From NCBI RefSeq assembly GCF_001952855.1, contig NZ_LPNO01000002.1, positions 40,459-104,458 of the forward strand: a stretch of DNA of 64,000 bases. The letters run 5' to 3'. The DNA is from Pseudomonas sp. ATCC PTA-122608. Lineage in GTDB: Bacteria > Pseudomonadota > Gammaproteobacteria > Pseudomonadales > Pseudomonadaceae. A model generated the notes under the pieces. It was not told the DNA's origin. It searched no databases and saw nothing but the letters and a program-made list of their open reading frames with translations. Within the stretch, counting starts at the first letter, position 1. Each line of letters opens with the position of its first letter. The position numbers were made by a program, and so were the translations under genes. Below, piece after piece: positions 27,480 through 37,569 of the stretch.

Positions 27480-28370
27480 TCACGTCAGCACGAACTCAAT
27501 CGGCTCAAGGGCCGGCGGCAGCTCGGTTTCGCCGAGGGCCGCAAGAATCTCGCGCTCCAGGTTGCGGGCGATGGCGTTGCAGGGCAGGTCGTTTTCGTCG
27601 AAGCCGAAGGGGTCTTCGAGGTCGTCACCGATTTCATCCAGGCCGAAGAAGGTGTAGCTGACGATGGCGGTAAATACCGGCGTCAGCCAGCCCAGCGGCT
27701 CGGCCATGGCGAAGGGCAGCAGAATGCAGAACAGGTAGATGGTGCGGTGCAGCAGCAGGGTGTAGGGGAAGGGCAGTGGGGTGTGTTTGATTCGCTCGCA
27801 CGAGGCCTGGACCTGGCTCAGGCCGTATAGCCGGGTTTCGAGTTGGGTGTAGCGCCAGTCGCTGATGTGGCCTTGTTCGGCGAGTTTCGAGCAGCGGGCG
27901 CCGAGGTCTTGCAGGATGCTGTCGGGGAGGTTGGGGTGGCTGGGCTCGACGTAGGCCCACGGCTTCATCGCCTGGGCTTCGTCTTCCAGGCGCAGGCGGG
28001 CGATCAGGCCATGGGCGAAGCCGCACAGGCCGCGTAGTACGGCTTCTCGGTCGGTGGGGGTGAGGATTTGGGTTTCGCGGATCAGTGAGCGTATTTCGAT
28101 GATCATCTGGCCCAGTTGTTTGCGGCCTTCCCACCAGCGGTCGTAGCAGGCGTTGTTGCGAAAGCTCATGAAGATCGACAGGGACAGGCCGAGGAGGGTG
28201 AAAGGTGTGGCGTTGACCTTGGAGAAGTAGGCCGGGTGCAGGGTTTCTACCAGCACGATGACTGAGGCCAGCAGGGTTACCAGCAAGCTGCGTAAGGCGA
28301 TGCGCTTGGCGATTGAGCCCTTCAGGGAGAACAGGATGCCGAGCAGGTTGGGTTTGGGACGGACGATCAT
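27480..28370 (-). CDS. Bestrophin-family (YneE-like) anion channel
   Basis: A 296-residue membrane protein of the bacterial bestrophin family: N-terminal MIVRPKPNLLGILFSLKGS, helix 1 (SLLVTLLASVIVLVETL), the family hallmark FRNNACYDRWWEGRKQLG, later helices (LLLHRTIYLFCILLPFAMAEP, VFTAIVSYTFFGLDEIGDDL) and the conserved EDPFGFDENDLP. It is expected to form pentameric anion channels in the inner membrane. The upstream side is the gene-free repeat region, so it should have its own promoter. Confidence 0.88.
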   Translation of the reverse strand: MIVRPKPNLLGILFSLKGSIAKRIALRSLLVTLLASVIVLVETLHPAYFSKVNATPFTLLGLSLSIFMSFRNNACYDRWWEGRKQLGQMIIEIRSLIRETQILTPTDREAVLRGLCGFAHGLIARLRLEDEAQAMKPWAYVEPSHPNLPDSILQDLGARCSKLAEQGHISDWRYTQLETRLYGLSQVQASCERIKHTPLPFPYTLLLHRTIYLFCILLPFAMAEPLGWLTPVFTAIVSYTFFGLDEIGDDLEDPFGFDENDLPCNAIARNLEREILAALGETELPPALEPIEFVLT

Positions 28371-28479
28371 GGGCGGGCTTCTTGGGTGGCGCAGGCTGTC
28401 AGGTTAGAAGCCTGTTTGCGTTGCGTCCAATTGCTTGGGCTGACTGGGTGATTGGTGGGGTCTATCGTCGGGGCTTTTG

Positions 28480-28804
28480 GTGTACATATCCGTTGCTGCG
28501 GTAACGGCGGCTTATGGTTCCGCTCTTACAGCGGGTCACTTTTGGCAAACGCCCCAAAAGTAACCAAAAGGTCTTTGCCCCACCACTCGGTGCCTCGCCT
28601 GGGCTCGGCATGCCCGCACTCCGGCCCGGTTCCGCGGGCCGCCGCGACGGGCCATCCATGGCCCGGCGCGGCTAAATCGGCTTCCCTGCCGATTTACCCG
28701 CTCCACCGTGCCTACTTGCGGCCATCGTGGTTGACGGGGCCCGCAGATCAAGATCACAAGCAGATCAAAAGCAGAGCACAGCGGCCTACAGGCCGGCTTG
28801 AGTG
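28480..28804 (+). repeat. Dispersed ~320 bp repeat, left copy
   Basis: This stretch matches the reverse complement of 29007-29323. Shared blocks include CCGCTCTTACAGCGG near one end, GCCCCACCACTCGG in the middle and CAGCGGCCTACAGGCCGGCT at the other end. The copies differ mostly in the central part around 28620-28730, where each has its own small palindromes. It resembles a non-coding repeat family common in fluorescent pseudomonads, but I cannot name the family with certainty. Confidence 0.75.
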
Positions 28805-28849
28805 TTAGAAGCAGAGGCAAGATCCAGAGCGAAAACAGATCTGCTTTCC

Positions 28850-28950
28850 TGTAGGAGCGAGCTTGCTCGCGAAAAACCAGAGGGCGCCGCGTTCATCCAG
28901 GATGCCAGCGTCATCGTTAACGACCTTCGCGAGCAAGCCCGCTCCCACAT
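28850..28950. repeat. REPIN (pair of inverted REP sequences)
   Basis: GTAGGAGCGAGCTTGCTCGC at 28851 and the inverse TTCGCGAGCAAGCCCGCTCC at 28926 form two REP units in opposite orientation, separated by about 50 bases. The left unit carries two substitutions against the usual P. fluorescens core. Confidence 0.85.
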
Positions 28951-29006
28951 TTGGACCGTGCCCGCTTTAGCTTCTGATTTTGCTGTTGCTGTTGCTTCAC
29001 CACCCC

Positions 29007-29323
29007 CACTCAAGCCGGCCTGTAGGCCGCTGTGCCCTTGATCTGCTGTTGATCTTGATCTTAGGCGCCCCGTTAAACCACGCTGGCCGAACGAAGGCTT
29101 TGGAGCGTGGGTAACCCGGCAGGATGCCGGGTTAGCCGCGCTGGGCCAAGGATGGCCCATCGCGGCGGCCCACGCTCCAAAGCCGGAGTGAGGGAACTCC
29201 GAGCCTAAGCGAGGAGCCGAGTGGTGGGGCAAGAGCGTTTTGCTTACTTTTGCGCTCTTCAAAAGTGAGCCGCTGTAAGAGCGGAACCCATCGAAGCCGT
29301 TACCCAAATAACGGATATACACC
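29007..29323 (-). repeat. Dispersed ~320 bp repeat, right copy (inverted)
   Basis: Inverse copy of 28480-28804, with conserved ends (CAAGCCGGCCTGTAGGCCGC and CCGCTGTAAGAGCGG). Together with the left copy and the REPIN between them it could fold the whole interval into a long imperfect stem. Confidence 0.75.
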
Positions 29324-29473
29324 CAAACCTCACCCAAAAAACAACACCCCATTGGCCAAACCAGTCAACCAAGTTGAAAGCTTTGACCATTGCCCACCCA
29401 CCGCTCTAGAGCGACTATTTCACCGGTCTACGTACCCATCCTGAAAATAAAAACCACACAGGGATTTGAAGCG

Positions 29474-31123
29474 ATGCGTGATTACTCGGCTGCCACCACC
29501 CAGTTCAACTACCAATACACCGTCGACGCCGCCTTGTCGGGCAACCTGCAGGCCCTCAACGCCTGCGTCGAATGCTGCGACCGCCACGCCTTACCCGGCC
29601 GCATCGCGCTGTTCTGGGAGGGCAAGGACGGCCGCAGCGCCACGTCCACCTTCACCCAATTGCAACACCAGGCCGCCCGCTTCGCCAACTTCCTCCTGGC
29701 CCAGGGCGTCAATCGCGGCGACAAGGTAGCAGGCCTCCTGCCACGCACCGCCGAGTTACTGATAGTGGTACTCGCCACCTGGCGCATCGGCGCGGTCTAT
29801 CAACCGCTGTTCACCGCCTTCGGCCCCAAAGCCATCGAACACCGCCTCAACAGCTCTGGCGCCGCGCTGGTGGTGACCGACGCCGTCAACCGCCAAAAGC
29901 TCAATGAAGTGGCCGACTGCCCAACCATCGTCACCGTCGCCGGCCCCAACGGCGAAGGCATTGTGCGCGGCGATTTCAGCTTCTGGGCCGAACTGCCCAA
30001 CTATTCCAACACCTGTGAACCCGTATTGCTGGGCGCCGACGACCCGTTCCTGCTGATGTTCACCTCCGGCACCACCGGCCCGTCGAAATCCCTGGCAGTA
30101 CCGCTCAAGGCAATCGTGGCTTTCCAGAGCTACACCCGCGACGCCGTCGACCTGCGCCCCGAAGACGCATTCTGGAACGTCGCCGATCCGGGCTGGGCCT
30201 ATGGCATCTATTTCGGCGTGACCGGCCCCTTGTCCATGGGCCACCCGATCACCTTCTACGACGGCCCGTTCACCCTCGAAAGCACTTGCCGCGTCATCAA
30301 CAAGTACGGGATCACCAACCTCACCGGATCGCCCACGGCCTACCGCATGCTGATCGCCGGCGGCGAGCAGTTCGCCAAGTCGATCAAGGGCAAGCTGCGC
30401 ATTGTCAGCAGCGCCGGCGAGCCGTTGAACCCAGAAGTGATCCGCTGGTTTGCAGACAACCTCGGCGTGACCATCCACGACCACTATGGCCAGACCGAAT
30501 TGGGCATGGTGCTGTGCAATCACCACGGCCTGGAACACCCGGTGCACGTCGGCTCTGCCGGCTTTGCCTCGCCAGGCCACCGCATCGTGGTACTGGACGA
30601 CAACCATCAGGAACTGCCCGCCGGCCAACCAGGCATCCTCGCCATCGACCGCGAACAATCGCCGATGTGCTGGTTCGCCGGCTACGACGGGGTCAAGACC
30701 AAAGCCTTCGTCGGCAAGTACTACCTCAGCGGCGACACCGTGGAGCTGAACCCCGACGGCAGCATCAGCTTTGTCGGGCGCAGTGACGATGTGATCACCA
30801 CTTCCGGTTACCGCGTCGGCCCATTCGATGTGGAAAGTGCGTTGATCGAGCATCCGGCGGTGGTGGAGGCGGCAGTGGTGGGCAAGCCATGCCCGGAACG
30901 CACCGAGATCGTCAAAGCCTTTGTGGTGCTCAGCGAGCAATACCGCGCCGAGCCGGCCCTGGCCGAGGAGCTGCGCCAGCACGTGCGCAAGCGCCTGGCG
31001 GCTCACTCGTACCCACGGGAAATCGAATTTGTCAGCGAGCTGCCCAAGACCCCGAGCGGCAAGCTGCAACGCTTCATTTTGCGTAATCAGGAAATTGCCA
31101 AGGCCCAGGCGGCCACGGCGTGA
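29474..31123 (+). CDS. fadDx: Short/branched-chain acyl-CoA synthetase
   Basis: A 549-residue AMP-forming acyl-CoA ligase: A3 motif [16 protein letters not shown]5 YGQTELG, A7 [20 protein letters not shown], and the catalytic C-terminal lysine in [12 protein letters not shown]. It activates a carboxylate to its CoA thioester and opens a five-gene operon whose products fit 2-methyl-branched acyl-CoA oxidation; the P. putida PP_2213-PP_2217 (fadDx-fadB1x) order is the same. The start at 29474 has an AGGGA/GAAG region upstream. Exact substrate not determinable. Confidence 0.85.
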   Translation: MRDYSAATTQFNYQYTVDAALSGNLQALNACVECCDRHALPGRIALFWEGKDGRSATSTFTQLQHQAARFANFLLAQGVNRGDKVAGLLPRTAELLIVVLATWRIGAVYQPLFTAFGPKAIEHRLNSSGAALVVTDAVNRQKLNEVADCPTIVTVAGPNGEGIVRGDFSFWAELPNYSNTCEPVLLGADDPFLLMFTSGTTGPSKSLAVPLKAIVAFQSYTRDAVDLRPEDAFWNVADPGWAYGIYFGVTGPLSMGHPITFYDGPFTLESTCRVINKYGITNLTGSPTAYRMLIAGGEQFAKSIKGKLRIVSSAGEPLNPEVIRWFADNLGVTIHDHYGQTELGMVLCNHHGLEHPVHVGSAGFASPGHRIVVLDDNHQELPAGQPGILAIDREQSPMCWFAGYDGVKTKAFVGKYYLSGDTVELNPDGSISFVGRSDDVITTSGYRVGPFDVESALIEHPAVVEAAVVGKPCPERTEIVKAFVVLSEQYRAEPALAEELRQHVRKRLAAHSYPREIEFVSELPKTPSGKLQRFILRNQEIAKAQAATA

Positions 31124-31145
31124 CCCATTCTTCAAGGAAACAGTG

Positions 31146-31913
31146 ATGCAGATTGAGAACAAGGTTTTTCTGGTCAGCGGCGGCGCTTCAGGCCTCGGCG
31201 CGGCAACGGCCGAGATGCTCGTAGCAGCCGGTGCCAAGGTGATGCTGGTGGACCTGAACGCCGACGCCGTCGCCGCCCAGGCTGAAAAGCTCGGTGAGCA
31301 AGCGCGAAGCGTGGTCGCGGATATCAGCCAGGAAGCCGCGGCGGAAGCGGCAGTGCAGGCCACGGTTGCGGCCTTTGGTGGTTTGCATGGGCTGGTCAAC
31401 TGCGCCGGTGTGGTTCGCGGCGAGAAAATCCTTGGCAAAAATGGCCCTCACGTTCTGGCCAACTTCGCCCAGGTGATCAACGTCAACCTGATCGGCAGTT
31501 TCAACCTGCTGCGCCTGGCTGCGGCGGCTATAGCTGAAACCGAGGCAAATGCCGATGGCGAGCGCGGGGTGATCATTAACACCGCTTCGGTGGCCGCGTT
31601 TGACGGCCAGATTGGCCAGGCCGCCTATGCCGCCTCCAAGGGCGCGATCGCCAGCCTGACCCTGCCTGCCGCCCGTGAACTGGCGCGCTACGGGATTCGG
31701 GTGATGACCATTGCCCCCGGCATTTTCGAAACCCCGATGATGGCCGGCATGACCCCGGAAGTGCGCGAGTCCCTCGCCGCCGGCGTGCCATTCCCGCCGC
31801 GCCTGGGCAAGCCAGGCGAGTACGCCGCGCTGGTGCGGCATATCATTGAAAACAGCATGCTCAACGGCGAGGTGATCCGTCTCGACGGTGCCTTGCGCAT
31901 GGCAGCCAAATAA
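31146..31913 (+). CDS. fadB2x: 3-hydroxyacyl-CoA dehydrogenase, SDR type (HSD10-like)
   Basis: A 255-residue NAD-dependent short-chain dehydrogenase with [16 protein letters not shown] for cofactor binding, NCAGV, catalytic Ser in [12 protein letters not shown] and Tyr-x3-Lys in AAYAASKGA, and the HSD10-like [13 protein letters not shown]10 enzymes oxidise 2-methyl-3-hydroxybutyryl-CoA in isoleucine degradation. AAGGAAA precedes the ATG; the thiolase gene follows after 10 bp. Confidence 0.88.
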   Translation: MQIENKVFLVSGGASGLGAATAEMLVAAGAKVMLVDLNADAVAAQAEKLGEQARSVVADISQEAAAEAAVQATVAAFGGLHGLVNCAGVVRGEKILGKNGPHVLANFAQVINVNLIGSFNLLRLAAAAIAETEANADGERGVIINTASVAAFDGQIGQAAYAASKGAIASLTLPAARELARYGIRVMTIAPGIFETPMMAGMTPEVRESLAAGVPFPPRLGKPGEYAALVRHIIENSMLNGEVIRLDGALRMAAK

Positions 31914-31923
31914 GGAGATTTTC

Positions 31924-33108
31924 ATGACTGATCCCATCGTTATTGTCAGCGCAGTACGCACCCCAATGGGCGGGTTTCAGGGCGACCTCAAGGGCCTGAC
32001 CGCCCCGCAACTGGGTGCTGCGGCGATTCGTGCAGCGGTCGAGCGTGCCGGTATCGCCACCGATGCCGTGGATGAAGTGCTGTTCGGTTGCGTGCTGCCC
32101 GCCGGCCTCGGTCAGGCGCCTGCGCGTCAGGCCGCTCTCGGCGCCGGCCTGGATAAATCGACCCGTTGCACCACCCTCAACAAGATGTGCGGCTCGGGCA
32201 TGGAAGCCACGATCCTGGCCCATGACTCGCTGCTGGCGGGCAGTGTGGAGGTGGTTATCGCCGGTGGCATGGAGAGCATGTCCAACGCGCCGTACCTGCT
32301 GGACCGCGCCCGCAGCGGTTACCGCATGGGCCACGGCCGGGTGCTCGACCACATGTTCCTCGACGGCCTTGAAGACGCCTACGACAAGGGCCGCCTGATG
32401 GGCACCTTTGCCGAAGACTGCGCCGAGCACAACGGCTTTTCCCGTGAAGCCCAGGACGCGTTTGCCATTGCCTCCCTGACCCGTGCGCAACAGGCGATCA
32501 CCGACGGTAACTTCATCGCCGAAATCGTCCCGGTGCAGGTCACCGTGGGCAAGGAACAGAAAACCATCACTCACGACGAGCAACCACCTAAAGCAAAGCT
32601 GGACAAGATCGCCACCTTGAAGCCGGCCTTCCGCGAAGGCGGCACGGTGACGGCGGCCAACTCCAGTTCGATTTCCGATGGTGCGGCGGCGTTGCTGCTG
32701 ATGCGCGAATCTGAAGCGCAGAAGCGCGGGCTCAAGCCGCTGGCGGTGATCCATGGCCACGCGGCGTTTGCCGATGAGCCAGGCCTGTTCCCGGTCGCGC
32801 CGGTGGGGGCGATCCGCAAGCTGATGAGCAAGACCGGCTGGAACCTCGACGAAGTCGACCTGTTTGAAATCAACGAAGCCTTTGCCGTGGTCAGCCTGGT
32901 GACCATGAGCAAGCTGGAAATTCCCCACAGCAAGGTCAACATCCACGGCGGCGCCTGCGCCCTGGGCCATCCGATCGGCGCGTCCGGCGCGCGGATCCTG
33001 GTGACCCTGCTCTCGGCCCTGCGCCAGAAAGGCCTCAAGCGCGGCGTTGCGGCGATCTGCATCGGCGGCGGTGAAGCCACGGCCATGGCCGTTGAATGCC
33101 TGTACTAA
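31924..33108 (+). CDS. fadAx: Acetyl-CoA acyltransferase (thiolase II type)
   Basis: A 394-residue thiolase with nucleophile Cys89 (LNKMCGSGMEA), GGACALGHPIGASGAR (His, about 350) and the second catalytic Cys in AAICIGGGEATA. It should cleave 2-methylacetoacetyl-CoA or acetoacetyl-CoA. The start at 31924 is preceded by AAGGAG; the longer ORF starts inside the SDR gene. Confidence 0.9.
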   Translation: MTDPIVIVSAVRTPMGGFQGDLKGLTAPQLGAAAIRAAVERAGIATDAVDEVLFGCVLPAGLGQAPARQAALGAGLDKSTRCTTLNKMCGSGMEATILAHDSLLAGSVEVVIAGGMESMSNAPYLLDRARSGYRMGHGRVLDHMFLDGLEDAYDKGRLMGTFAEDCAEHNGFSREAQDAFAIASLTRAQQAITDGNFIAEIVPVQVTVGKEQKTITHDEQPPKAKLDKIATLKPAFREGGTVTAANSSSISDGAAALLLMRESEAQKRGLKPLAVIHGHAAFADEPGLFPVAPVGAIRKLMSKTGWNLDEVDLFEINEAFAVVSLVTMSKLEIPHSKVNIHGGACALGHPIGASGARILVTLLSALRQKGLKRGVAAICIGGGEATAMAVECLY

Positions 33109-33117
33109 GGAACACCT

Positions 33118-34245
33118 ATGCTCCCGAATGACGAACAACTGCAAATCAGCGAAGCTGCCCGGCAATTTGCCCAGGAACGGCTCAAGCCGTTCGCCGCCGA
33201 GTGGGACCGCGAGCATCGCTTTCCCAAGGAAGCCATTGGCGAAATGGCCGAGCTGGGCTTTTTCGGCATGCTGGTCCCGGAACAGTGGGGCGGTTGCGAC
33301 ACCGGCTACCTGGCCTACGCCATGGCCCTGGAAGAGATTGCCGCTGGCGACGGCGCCTGCTCGACCATCATGAGCGTGCACAACTCGGTGGGCTGCGTGC
33401 CGATCCTCAAGTTCGGCAACGATCAACAGCGAGAACAGTTCCTCAAGCCCTTGGCCAGCGGGGCGATGCTCGGGGCGTTTGCCTTGACCGAGCCTCAGGC
33501 CGGTTCCGATGCCAGCGGCCTGAAAACCCGGGCCCGTCTAGAGGGCGATCATTACGTGCTCAACGGCTGCAAACAGTTCATCACCTCCGGGCAGAACGCC
33601 GGAATCGTGATTGTGTTTGCGGTTACCGATCCGGCTGCCGGCAAGCGCGGTATCAGCGCCTTTATCGTGCCCACCGACTCGCCGGGCTACAGCGTGGCGC
33701 GGGTCGAGGACAAACTCGGCCAGCACGCCTCCGACACCTGCCAGATTCTGTTTGAAGACCTGAAGGTGCCGGTGGCCAACCGTTTGGGTGAAGAGGGCGA
33801 AGGCTACCGGATCGCCCTGGCCAACCTCGAAGGCGGGCGCGTCGGCATTGCTTCGCAAGCGGTGGGCATGGCGCGGGCGGCGTTCGAGGCCGCTCGGGAT
33901 TACGCCCGCGAGCGGGAAAGCTTTGGCAAGCCGATCATCGAGCACCAGGCCGTGGCCTTCCGCCTGGCAGACATGGCGACCCAAATCGCAGTCGCCCGGC
34001 AGATGGTGCATTACGCTGCAGCCCTGCGTGACAGCGGCAAGCCGGCGCTGGTGGAGGCGTCCATGGCCAAGCTGTTTGCTTCGGAAATGGCCGAAAAGGT
34101 CTGTTCGCAAGCATTGCAAACCCTCGGCGGTTACGGTTACCTGAGCGACTTTCCCCTGGAGCGGATCTACCGCGATGTGCGGGTCTGCCAGATTTACGAA
34201 GGCACCAGCGATATTCAACGCATGGTCATTTCACGCAATCTCTGA
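33118..34245 (+). CDS. Acyl-CoA dehydrogenase (short/branched-chain type)
   Basis: A 375-residue FAD-dependent acyl-CoA dehydrogenase: [43 protein letters not shown] and the C-terminal [16 protein letters not shown] are family signatures. It lies between thiolase and hydratase, 9 bp from each, as in the P. putida fadAx cluster, where a dehydrogenase of this position is linked to 2-methylbutyryl-CoA. Confidence 0.9.
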   Translation: MLPNDEQLQISEAARQFAQERLKPFAAEWDREHRFPKEAIGEMAELGFFGMLVPEQWGGCDTGYLAYAMALEEIAAGDGACSTIMSVHNSVGCVPILKFGNDQQREQFLKPLASGAMLGAFALTEPQAGSDASGLKTRARLEGDHYVLNGCKQFITSGQNAGIVIVFAVTDPAAGKRGISAFIVPTDSPGYSVARVEDKLGQHASDTCQILFEDLKVPVANRLGEEGEGYRIALANLEGGRVGIASQAVGMARAAFEAARDYARERESFGKPIIEHQAVAFRLADMATQIAVARQMVHYAAALRDSGKPALVEASMAKLFASEMAEKVCSQALQTLGGYGYLSDFPLERIYRDVRVCQIYEGTSDIQRMVISRNL

Positions 34246-34254
34246 GGAGTATCT

Positions 34255-35028
34255 ATGAGTTACGAAACCATTTTGCTGGACGTCCAGGGCCGTGTGGGGC
34301 TGATCACCCTCAATCGCCCGCAAGCGCTGAACGCCCTGAACGCGCAGCTGGTCAGTGAGTTGAACCAGGCGCTGGACAGCCTCGAAGCCAACCCGGAAAT
34401 CGGTTGCATCGTGCTCACGGGCTCGAAAAAAGCCTTTGCCGCCGGCGCCGACATCAAGGAAATGGCCGAGCTGACCTACCCGCAGATCTACCTCGACGAC
34501 CTGTTCAGCGACAGCGACCGCGTGGCCAACCGCCGCAAGCCGATCATCGCCGCAGTCAACGGCTTCGCCTTGGGCGGCGGTTGTGAACTGGCCTTGATGT
34601 GCGACTTCATCCTGGCCGGTGACAACGCCAAGTTTGGCCAGCCGGAAATCAACCTCGGCGTGCTGCCGGGAATGGGCGGCACCCAGCGCCTGACCCGCGC
34701 CGTGGGCAAGGCCAAGGCCATGGAAATGTGCCTGACCGGGCGCTTTATCGATGCCGTGGAAGCGGAGCGCTGCGGGATTGTTGCGCGGATCGTGCCGGCG
34801 GATGAGTTGCTGGACGAGGCGCTGAAAGTCGCGACCCTGATCGCCAGCAAATCGGTGCCCATCAGCATGATGGTCAAGGAAAGCGTCAACCGCGCGTTTG
34901 AAGTGAGCCTGTCGGAAGGCGTGCGCTTTGAGCGCCGGGTGTTCCATGCGGCGTTTGCCACACTGGATCAGAAGGAAGGCATGGCGGCGTTTGTAGCCAA
35001 GCGTGCGCCGGAGTTCAAGGACAAATAA
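34255..35028 (+). CDS. fadB1x: Enoyl-CoA hydratase
   Basis: A 257-residue crotonase-fold hydratase. Oxyanion-hole segments [14 protein letters not shown] and [14 protein letters not shown] are present, and both catalytic glutamates are visible in the GCELAL region and in [18 protein letters not shown]. It hydrates the enoyl-CoA produced by the dehydrogenase just upstream. It is the last gene of the plus-strand operon; the perfect REPIN hairpin 30 bp downstream may also stop transcription. Confidence 0.9.
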   Translation: MSYETILLDVQGRVGLITLNRPQALNALNAQLVSELNQALDSLEANPEIGCIVLTGSKKAFAAGADIKEMAELTYPQIYLDDLFSDSDRVANRRKPIIAAVNGFALGGGCELALMCDFILAGDNAKFGQPEINLGVLPGMGGTQRLTRAVGKAKAMEMCLTGRFIDAVEAERCGIVARIVPADELLDEALKVATLIASKSVPISMMVKESVNRAFEVSLSEGVRFERRVFHAAFATLDQKEGMAAFVAKRAPEFKDK

Positions 35029-35057
35029 ACACTGTCCTGAAACGCTGAAGATCAAAA

Positions 35058-35149
35058 ATGTGGGAGCGGGCTTGCTCGCGAAGGCGGTGGATCAGTCGAT
35101 ACATCTGGTGACTGTCACACCGCCTTCGCGAGCAAGCCCGCTCCCACAT
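35058..35149. repeat. REPIN with perfect 32-bp arms between convergent operons
   Basis: Positions 35058-35089 are the exact reverse complement of 35118-35149, with a 28-nt spacer. The core is the P. fluorescens REP sequence. It sits in the 140-bp gap where two acyl-CoA operons converge, so the hairpin can act as a bidirectional transcription barrier or mRNA stabiliser. Confidence 0.92.
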
Positions 35150-35168
35150 GGGTTCTGCGAAATACCTG

Positions 35169-36320
35169 TTACAGCTGGTAGTTTTTCAACTCTCTGGCAA
35201 TCACCATCCGCTGAATCTCGCTGGTGCCCTCGTAAATCTGGGTAATCCGCGCATCCCGGTAATAACGCTCCACCGGGTAATCCTCCAGATACCCATAACC
35301 CCCATGGATCTGCATCGCCGACGAGCAGACCTTCTCGGCCATTTCCGAGGCGAACAGTTTGGCCTGGGACGCTTCCGACAGGCACGGCTTGCCCGCACTG
35401 CGCAACCGCGCGGCGTGCAGGATCAGCAGGCGCGCTGCATTCAGGCGGGTTTGCATGTCGGCCAGCATATTCGCCACGCTCTGATGCTCAATGATCGCCT
35501 TGTCGAACTGCACGCGGTCACGGGCGTAGGCCAGCGCGGCTTCAAAGGCGGCGCGGGCGATGCCCAGCGCCTGGGCGGCGATTCCGATGCGCCCGCCTTC
35601 GAGGTTGGACAGGGCGATGGCCAGGCCTTTGCCGCGTTCGCCCAGCAGGTTGGCTCCGGGCACGGTGCATTGGTTGAGGGTGACGGCGCAGGTGTCGGAG
35701 GCACGAATGCCCATCTTGTGTTCGGTGCGGTCCACCACGAAGCCCGGGGTGTTGGTGGGCACCAGGAACGCCGAGATGCCTTTCTTGCCCAGGTCCGGGT
35801 CGGTCACCGCAAACACGATCGCCAGCTTGGCGCGCTTGCCGTTGCTGACAAATTGCTTGGCGCCGTTGATCACCCATTGGCCGTCCCGCAGTTCGGCGCG
35901 GGTGCGCAGGTTGTGCGCTTCGGAACCGGCCTGGGGTTCGGTCAGGCAGAAGCACCCAATGGCCTGGCCGCTGGCCAGTTCCGCCAGCCAGGTTTCCTTT
36001 TGTGCTTGTGAGCCGTAGTTGAGGATTGGCCCGCAACCCACTGAATTATGGATACTCATCAGCGCGCCGGTGGCGCCGTCACCGGCGGAAATCTCTTCCA
36101 CCGCCAAGGCGTAGGCCACGTAGTCGACATAGGTGCCGCCCCATTCTTCGGGCACGACCATGCCCAGTAAACCCAGTTCGCCCATCTTGGCGACCAACCC
36201 ATCATCGATCCAGCCGGCTTTTTCCCAGGCCTGGGCGTGGGGCGCGATTTCGCCACGGGCAAAGTCCCGGGCCATGTCGCGGATCATTACTTGTTCTTCA
36301 GTAAATTCAATATCTTGCAT
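35169..36320 (-). CDS. Acyl-CoA dehydrogenase (isobutyryl-CoA dehydrogenase-like)
   Basis: A 383-residue acyl-CoA dehydrogenase paralogous to 33118-34245: [47 protein letters not shown], and C-terminal [21 protein letters not shown]. Coupling with a 3-hydroxyisobutyryl-CoA hydrolase-like gene 3 bp upstream points to valine-derived isobutyryl-CoA as substrate; this rests on context. Confidence 0.88.
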   Translation of the reverse strand: MQDIEFTEEQVMIRDMARDFARGEIAPHAQAWEKAGWIDDGLVAKMGELGLLGMVVPEEWGGTYVDYVAYALAVEEISAGDGATGALMSIHNSVGCGPILNYGSQAQKETWLAELASGQAIGCFCLTEPQAGSEAHNLRTRAELRDGQWVINGAKQFVSNGKRAKLAIVFAVTDPDLGKKGISAFLVPTNTPGFVVDRTEHKMGIRASDTCAVTLNQCTVPGANLLGERGKGLAIALSNLEGGRIGIAAQALGIARAAFEAALAYARDRVQFDKAIIEHQSVANMLADMQTRLNAARLLILHAARLRSAGKPCLSEASQAKLFASEMAEKVCSSAMQIHGGYGYLEDYPVERYYRDARITQIYEGTSEIQRMVIARELKNYQL

Positions 36321-36323
36321 GGC

Positions 36324-37427
36324 TTAGTTCCCGTTCTTGTCGAAGTCGCGGAAGAAGCTTTCGACATGATCAGCCTCCAACGCCTGGAGGGTTGGAGGGT
36401 TCCAGCGAGGGGTTTTGTCCTTGTCGATCAGCAGGGCGCGCACGCCTTCGATCAGGTCGCCACGGTTGAACCACTGGCGATCCAGGTGCAACTCCAGGGC
36501 AAAGCACTGCTCCAGTGGCAGGTGGCGCCCGCGGCGCAGCATCTGCAGGGTCACGGCCATGGCCAGGGGCGAGCGGGTTTGCATCAGGCTTGCGGTGGTC
36601 AGTGCCCAGTCATGGCTGTCGGCAACCGTGACTTGCTGCAATTGCTCGACGATGCTCGGCACATCCGGCAAGGCAAAGAAGTGGTCGATGGCCGGGCGCA
36701 GCGCCGCCAGTGGGGCGTCAGGCAGTTGCTGCACGGCAAGGCTGGCCAGCACGCCCTGTAGATCCTTGAGCGGTGAGTCGTGCCATGTCAGGCGGTCGAG
36801 CCGCTGATCGAGCTCGGTTAACCTGGCGCTGTCGAGGTACCAGTCTGCAAGCCCGCAATACAGTGCGTCGGCCGCGCGAATCTGCACGCCGGTCACGCCG
36901 AGGTAGATCCCCAGTTCACCGGGAATACGCGGCAGGAAATAGCTGCCGCCTACGTCAGGGAAATAACCGATGGCCACTTCAGGCATTGCCAGGCGGCTGC
37001 GTTCAGTGACCACCCGCAGGTCGGCGCCTTGCACCAGGCCCATGCCGCCGCCGAGGACGAAGCCGTCCATCAGCGCCAGGACTGGTTTGCGGTAGTTGTG
37101 GATGGCCAGGTCGAGGGCGTATTCCTCGACGAAGAAATCTTCGTGGAGTGTGTCGCCGCTCTTGAAGCTGTCGTACAGCGAGCGAATGTCGCCACCGGCG
37201 CAAAAGGCTTTTTCACCTGCGCCGCGCAAGACGATGGCATGCACCGCTGGGTCGTCCTCCCAGGCCTGCAAGTGCCGGCTGAGGCTACGGACCATGTCCA
37301 GGGTAATGGCGTTAAGGCCGGTGGGGCGATTGAGGGTCAGGTGGCCTATGTGGTTGCGTACCTGCGCCAGGACCTCGTCGTGCACGACCCCGGCGCTGCT
37401 TGCCTCGGATGAAACCTGAGCAGTCAT
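36324..37427 (-). CDS. 3-hydroxyisobutyryl-CoA hydrolase-like enoyl-CoA hydratase
   Basis: A 367-residue crotonase-family protein longer than simple hydratases, as usual for HIBYL-CoA hydrolases. Key segments are KAFCAGGDIRSLYDS, LMDGFVLGGGMGLVQGAD, and AMPEVAIGYFPDVGGSYFLPR with the catalytic Glu of the hydrolase group, plus C-terminal NRGDLIEGVRALLIDKDKTP. It would release 3-hydroxyisobutyrate in valine breakdown. The start at 37427 follows GGGAG at ideal spacing; the ORF start at 37460 does not. Confidence 0.85.
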   Translation of the reverse strand: MTAQVSSEASSAGVVHDEVLAQVRNHIGHLTLNRPTGLNAITLDMVRSLSRHLQAWEDDPAVHAIVLRGAGEKAFCAGGDIRSLYDSFKSGDTLHEDFFVEEYALDLAIHNYRKPVLALMDGFVLGGGMGLVQGADLRVVTERSRLAMPEVAIGYFPDVGGSYFLPRIPGELGIYLGVTGVQIRAADALYCGLADWYLDSARLTELDQRLDRLTWHDSPLKDLQGVLASLAVQQLPDAPLAALRPAIDHFFALPDVPSIVEQLQQVTVADSHDWALTTASLMQTRSPLAMAVTLQMLRRGRHLPLEQCFALELHLDRQWFNRGDLIEGVRALLIDKDKTPRWNPPTLQALEADHVESFFRDFDKNGN

Positions 37428-37569
37428 CTCTAACTCCCTGCTTTTATTGTTCTTTATCAAGATGTTCGCGGGCGAACCATCTCGCGATCGTAACAGTGCA
37501 AATTTGGCCAGTACAAGTCGGAATCATGCAGGTCGTTTTTGCATTTATGCCCTAGGGACGATGCTGGCC

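Larger units (their letters stand above)
28371..29473. other. Gene-free ~1.1 kb interval with inverted repeats
   Basis: No gene is supported here: the short ORFs give Arg/Pro-rich translations and lie inside repeated DNA. The interval holds two diverged copies of a ~320 bp repeat in opposite orientation around a REPIN, then about 150 bp that must contain the promoter of the acyl-CoA operon, including a 12-bp perfect palindrome CGCTCTAGAGCG at 29402-29413. Confidence 0.7.

Noticed and set aside
28462-28820. Short ORFs in the gene-free interval
   Set aside because: They fall in the dispersed repeat, and the same frames recur in inverted form in the other copy; there is no ribosome-binding site.
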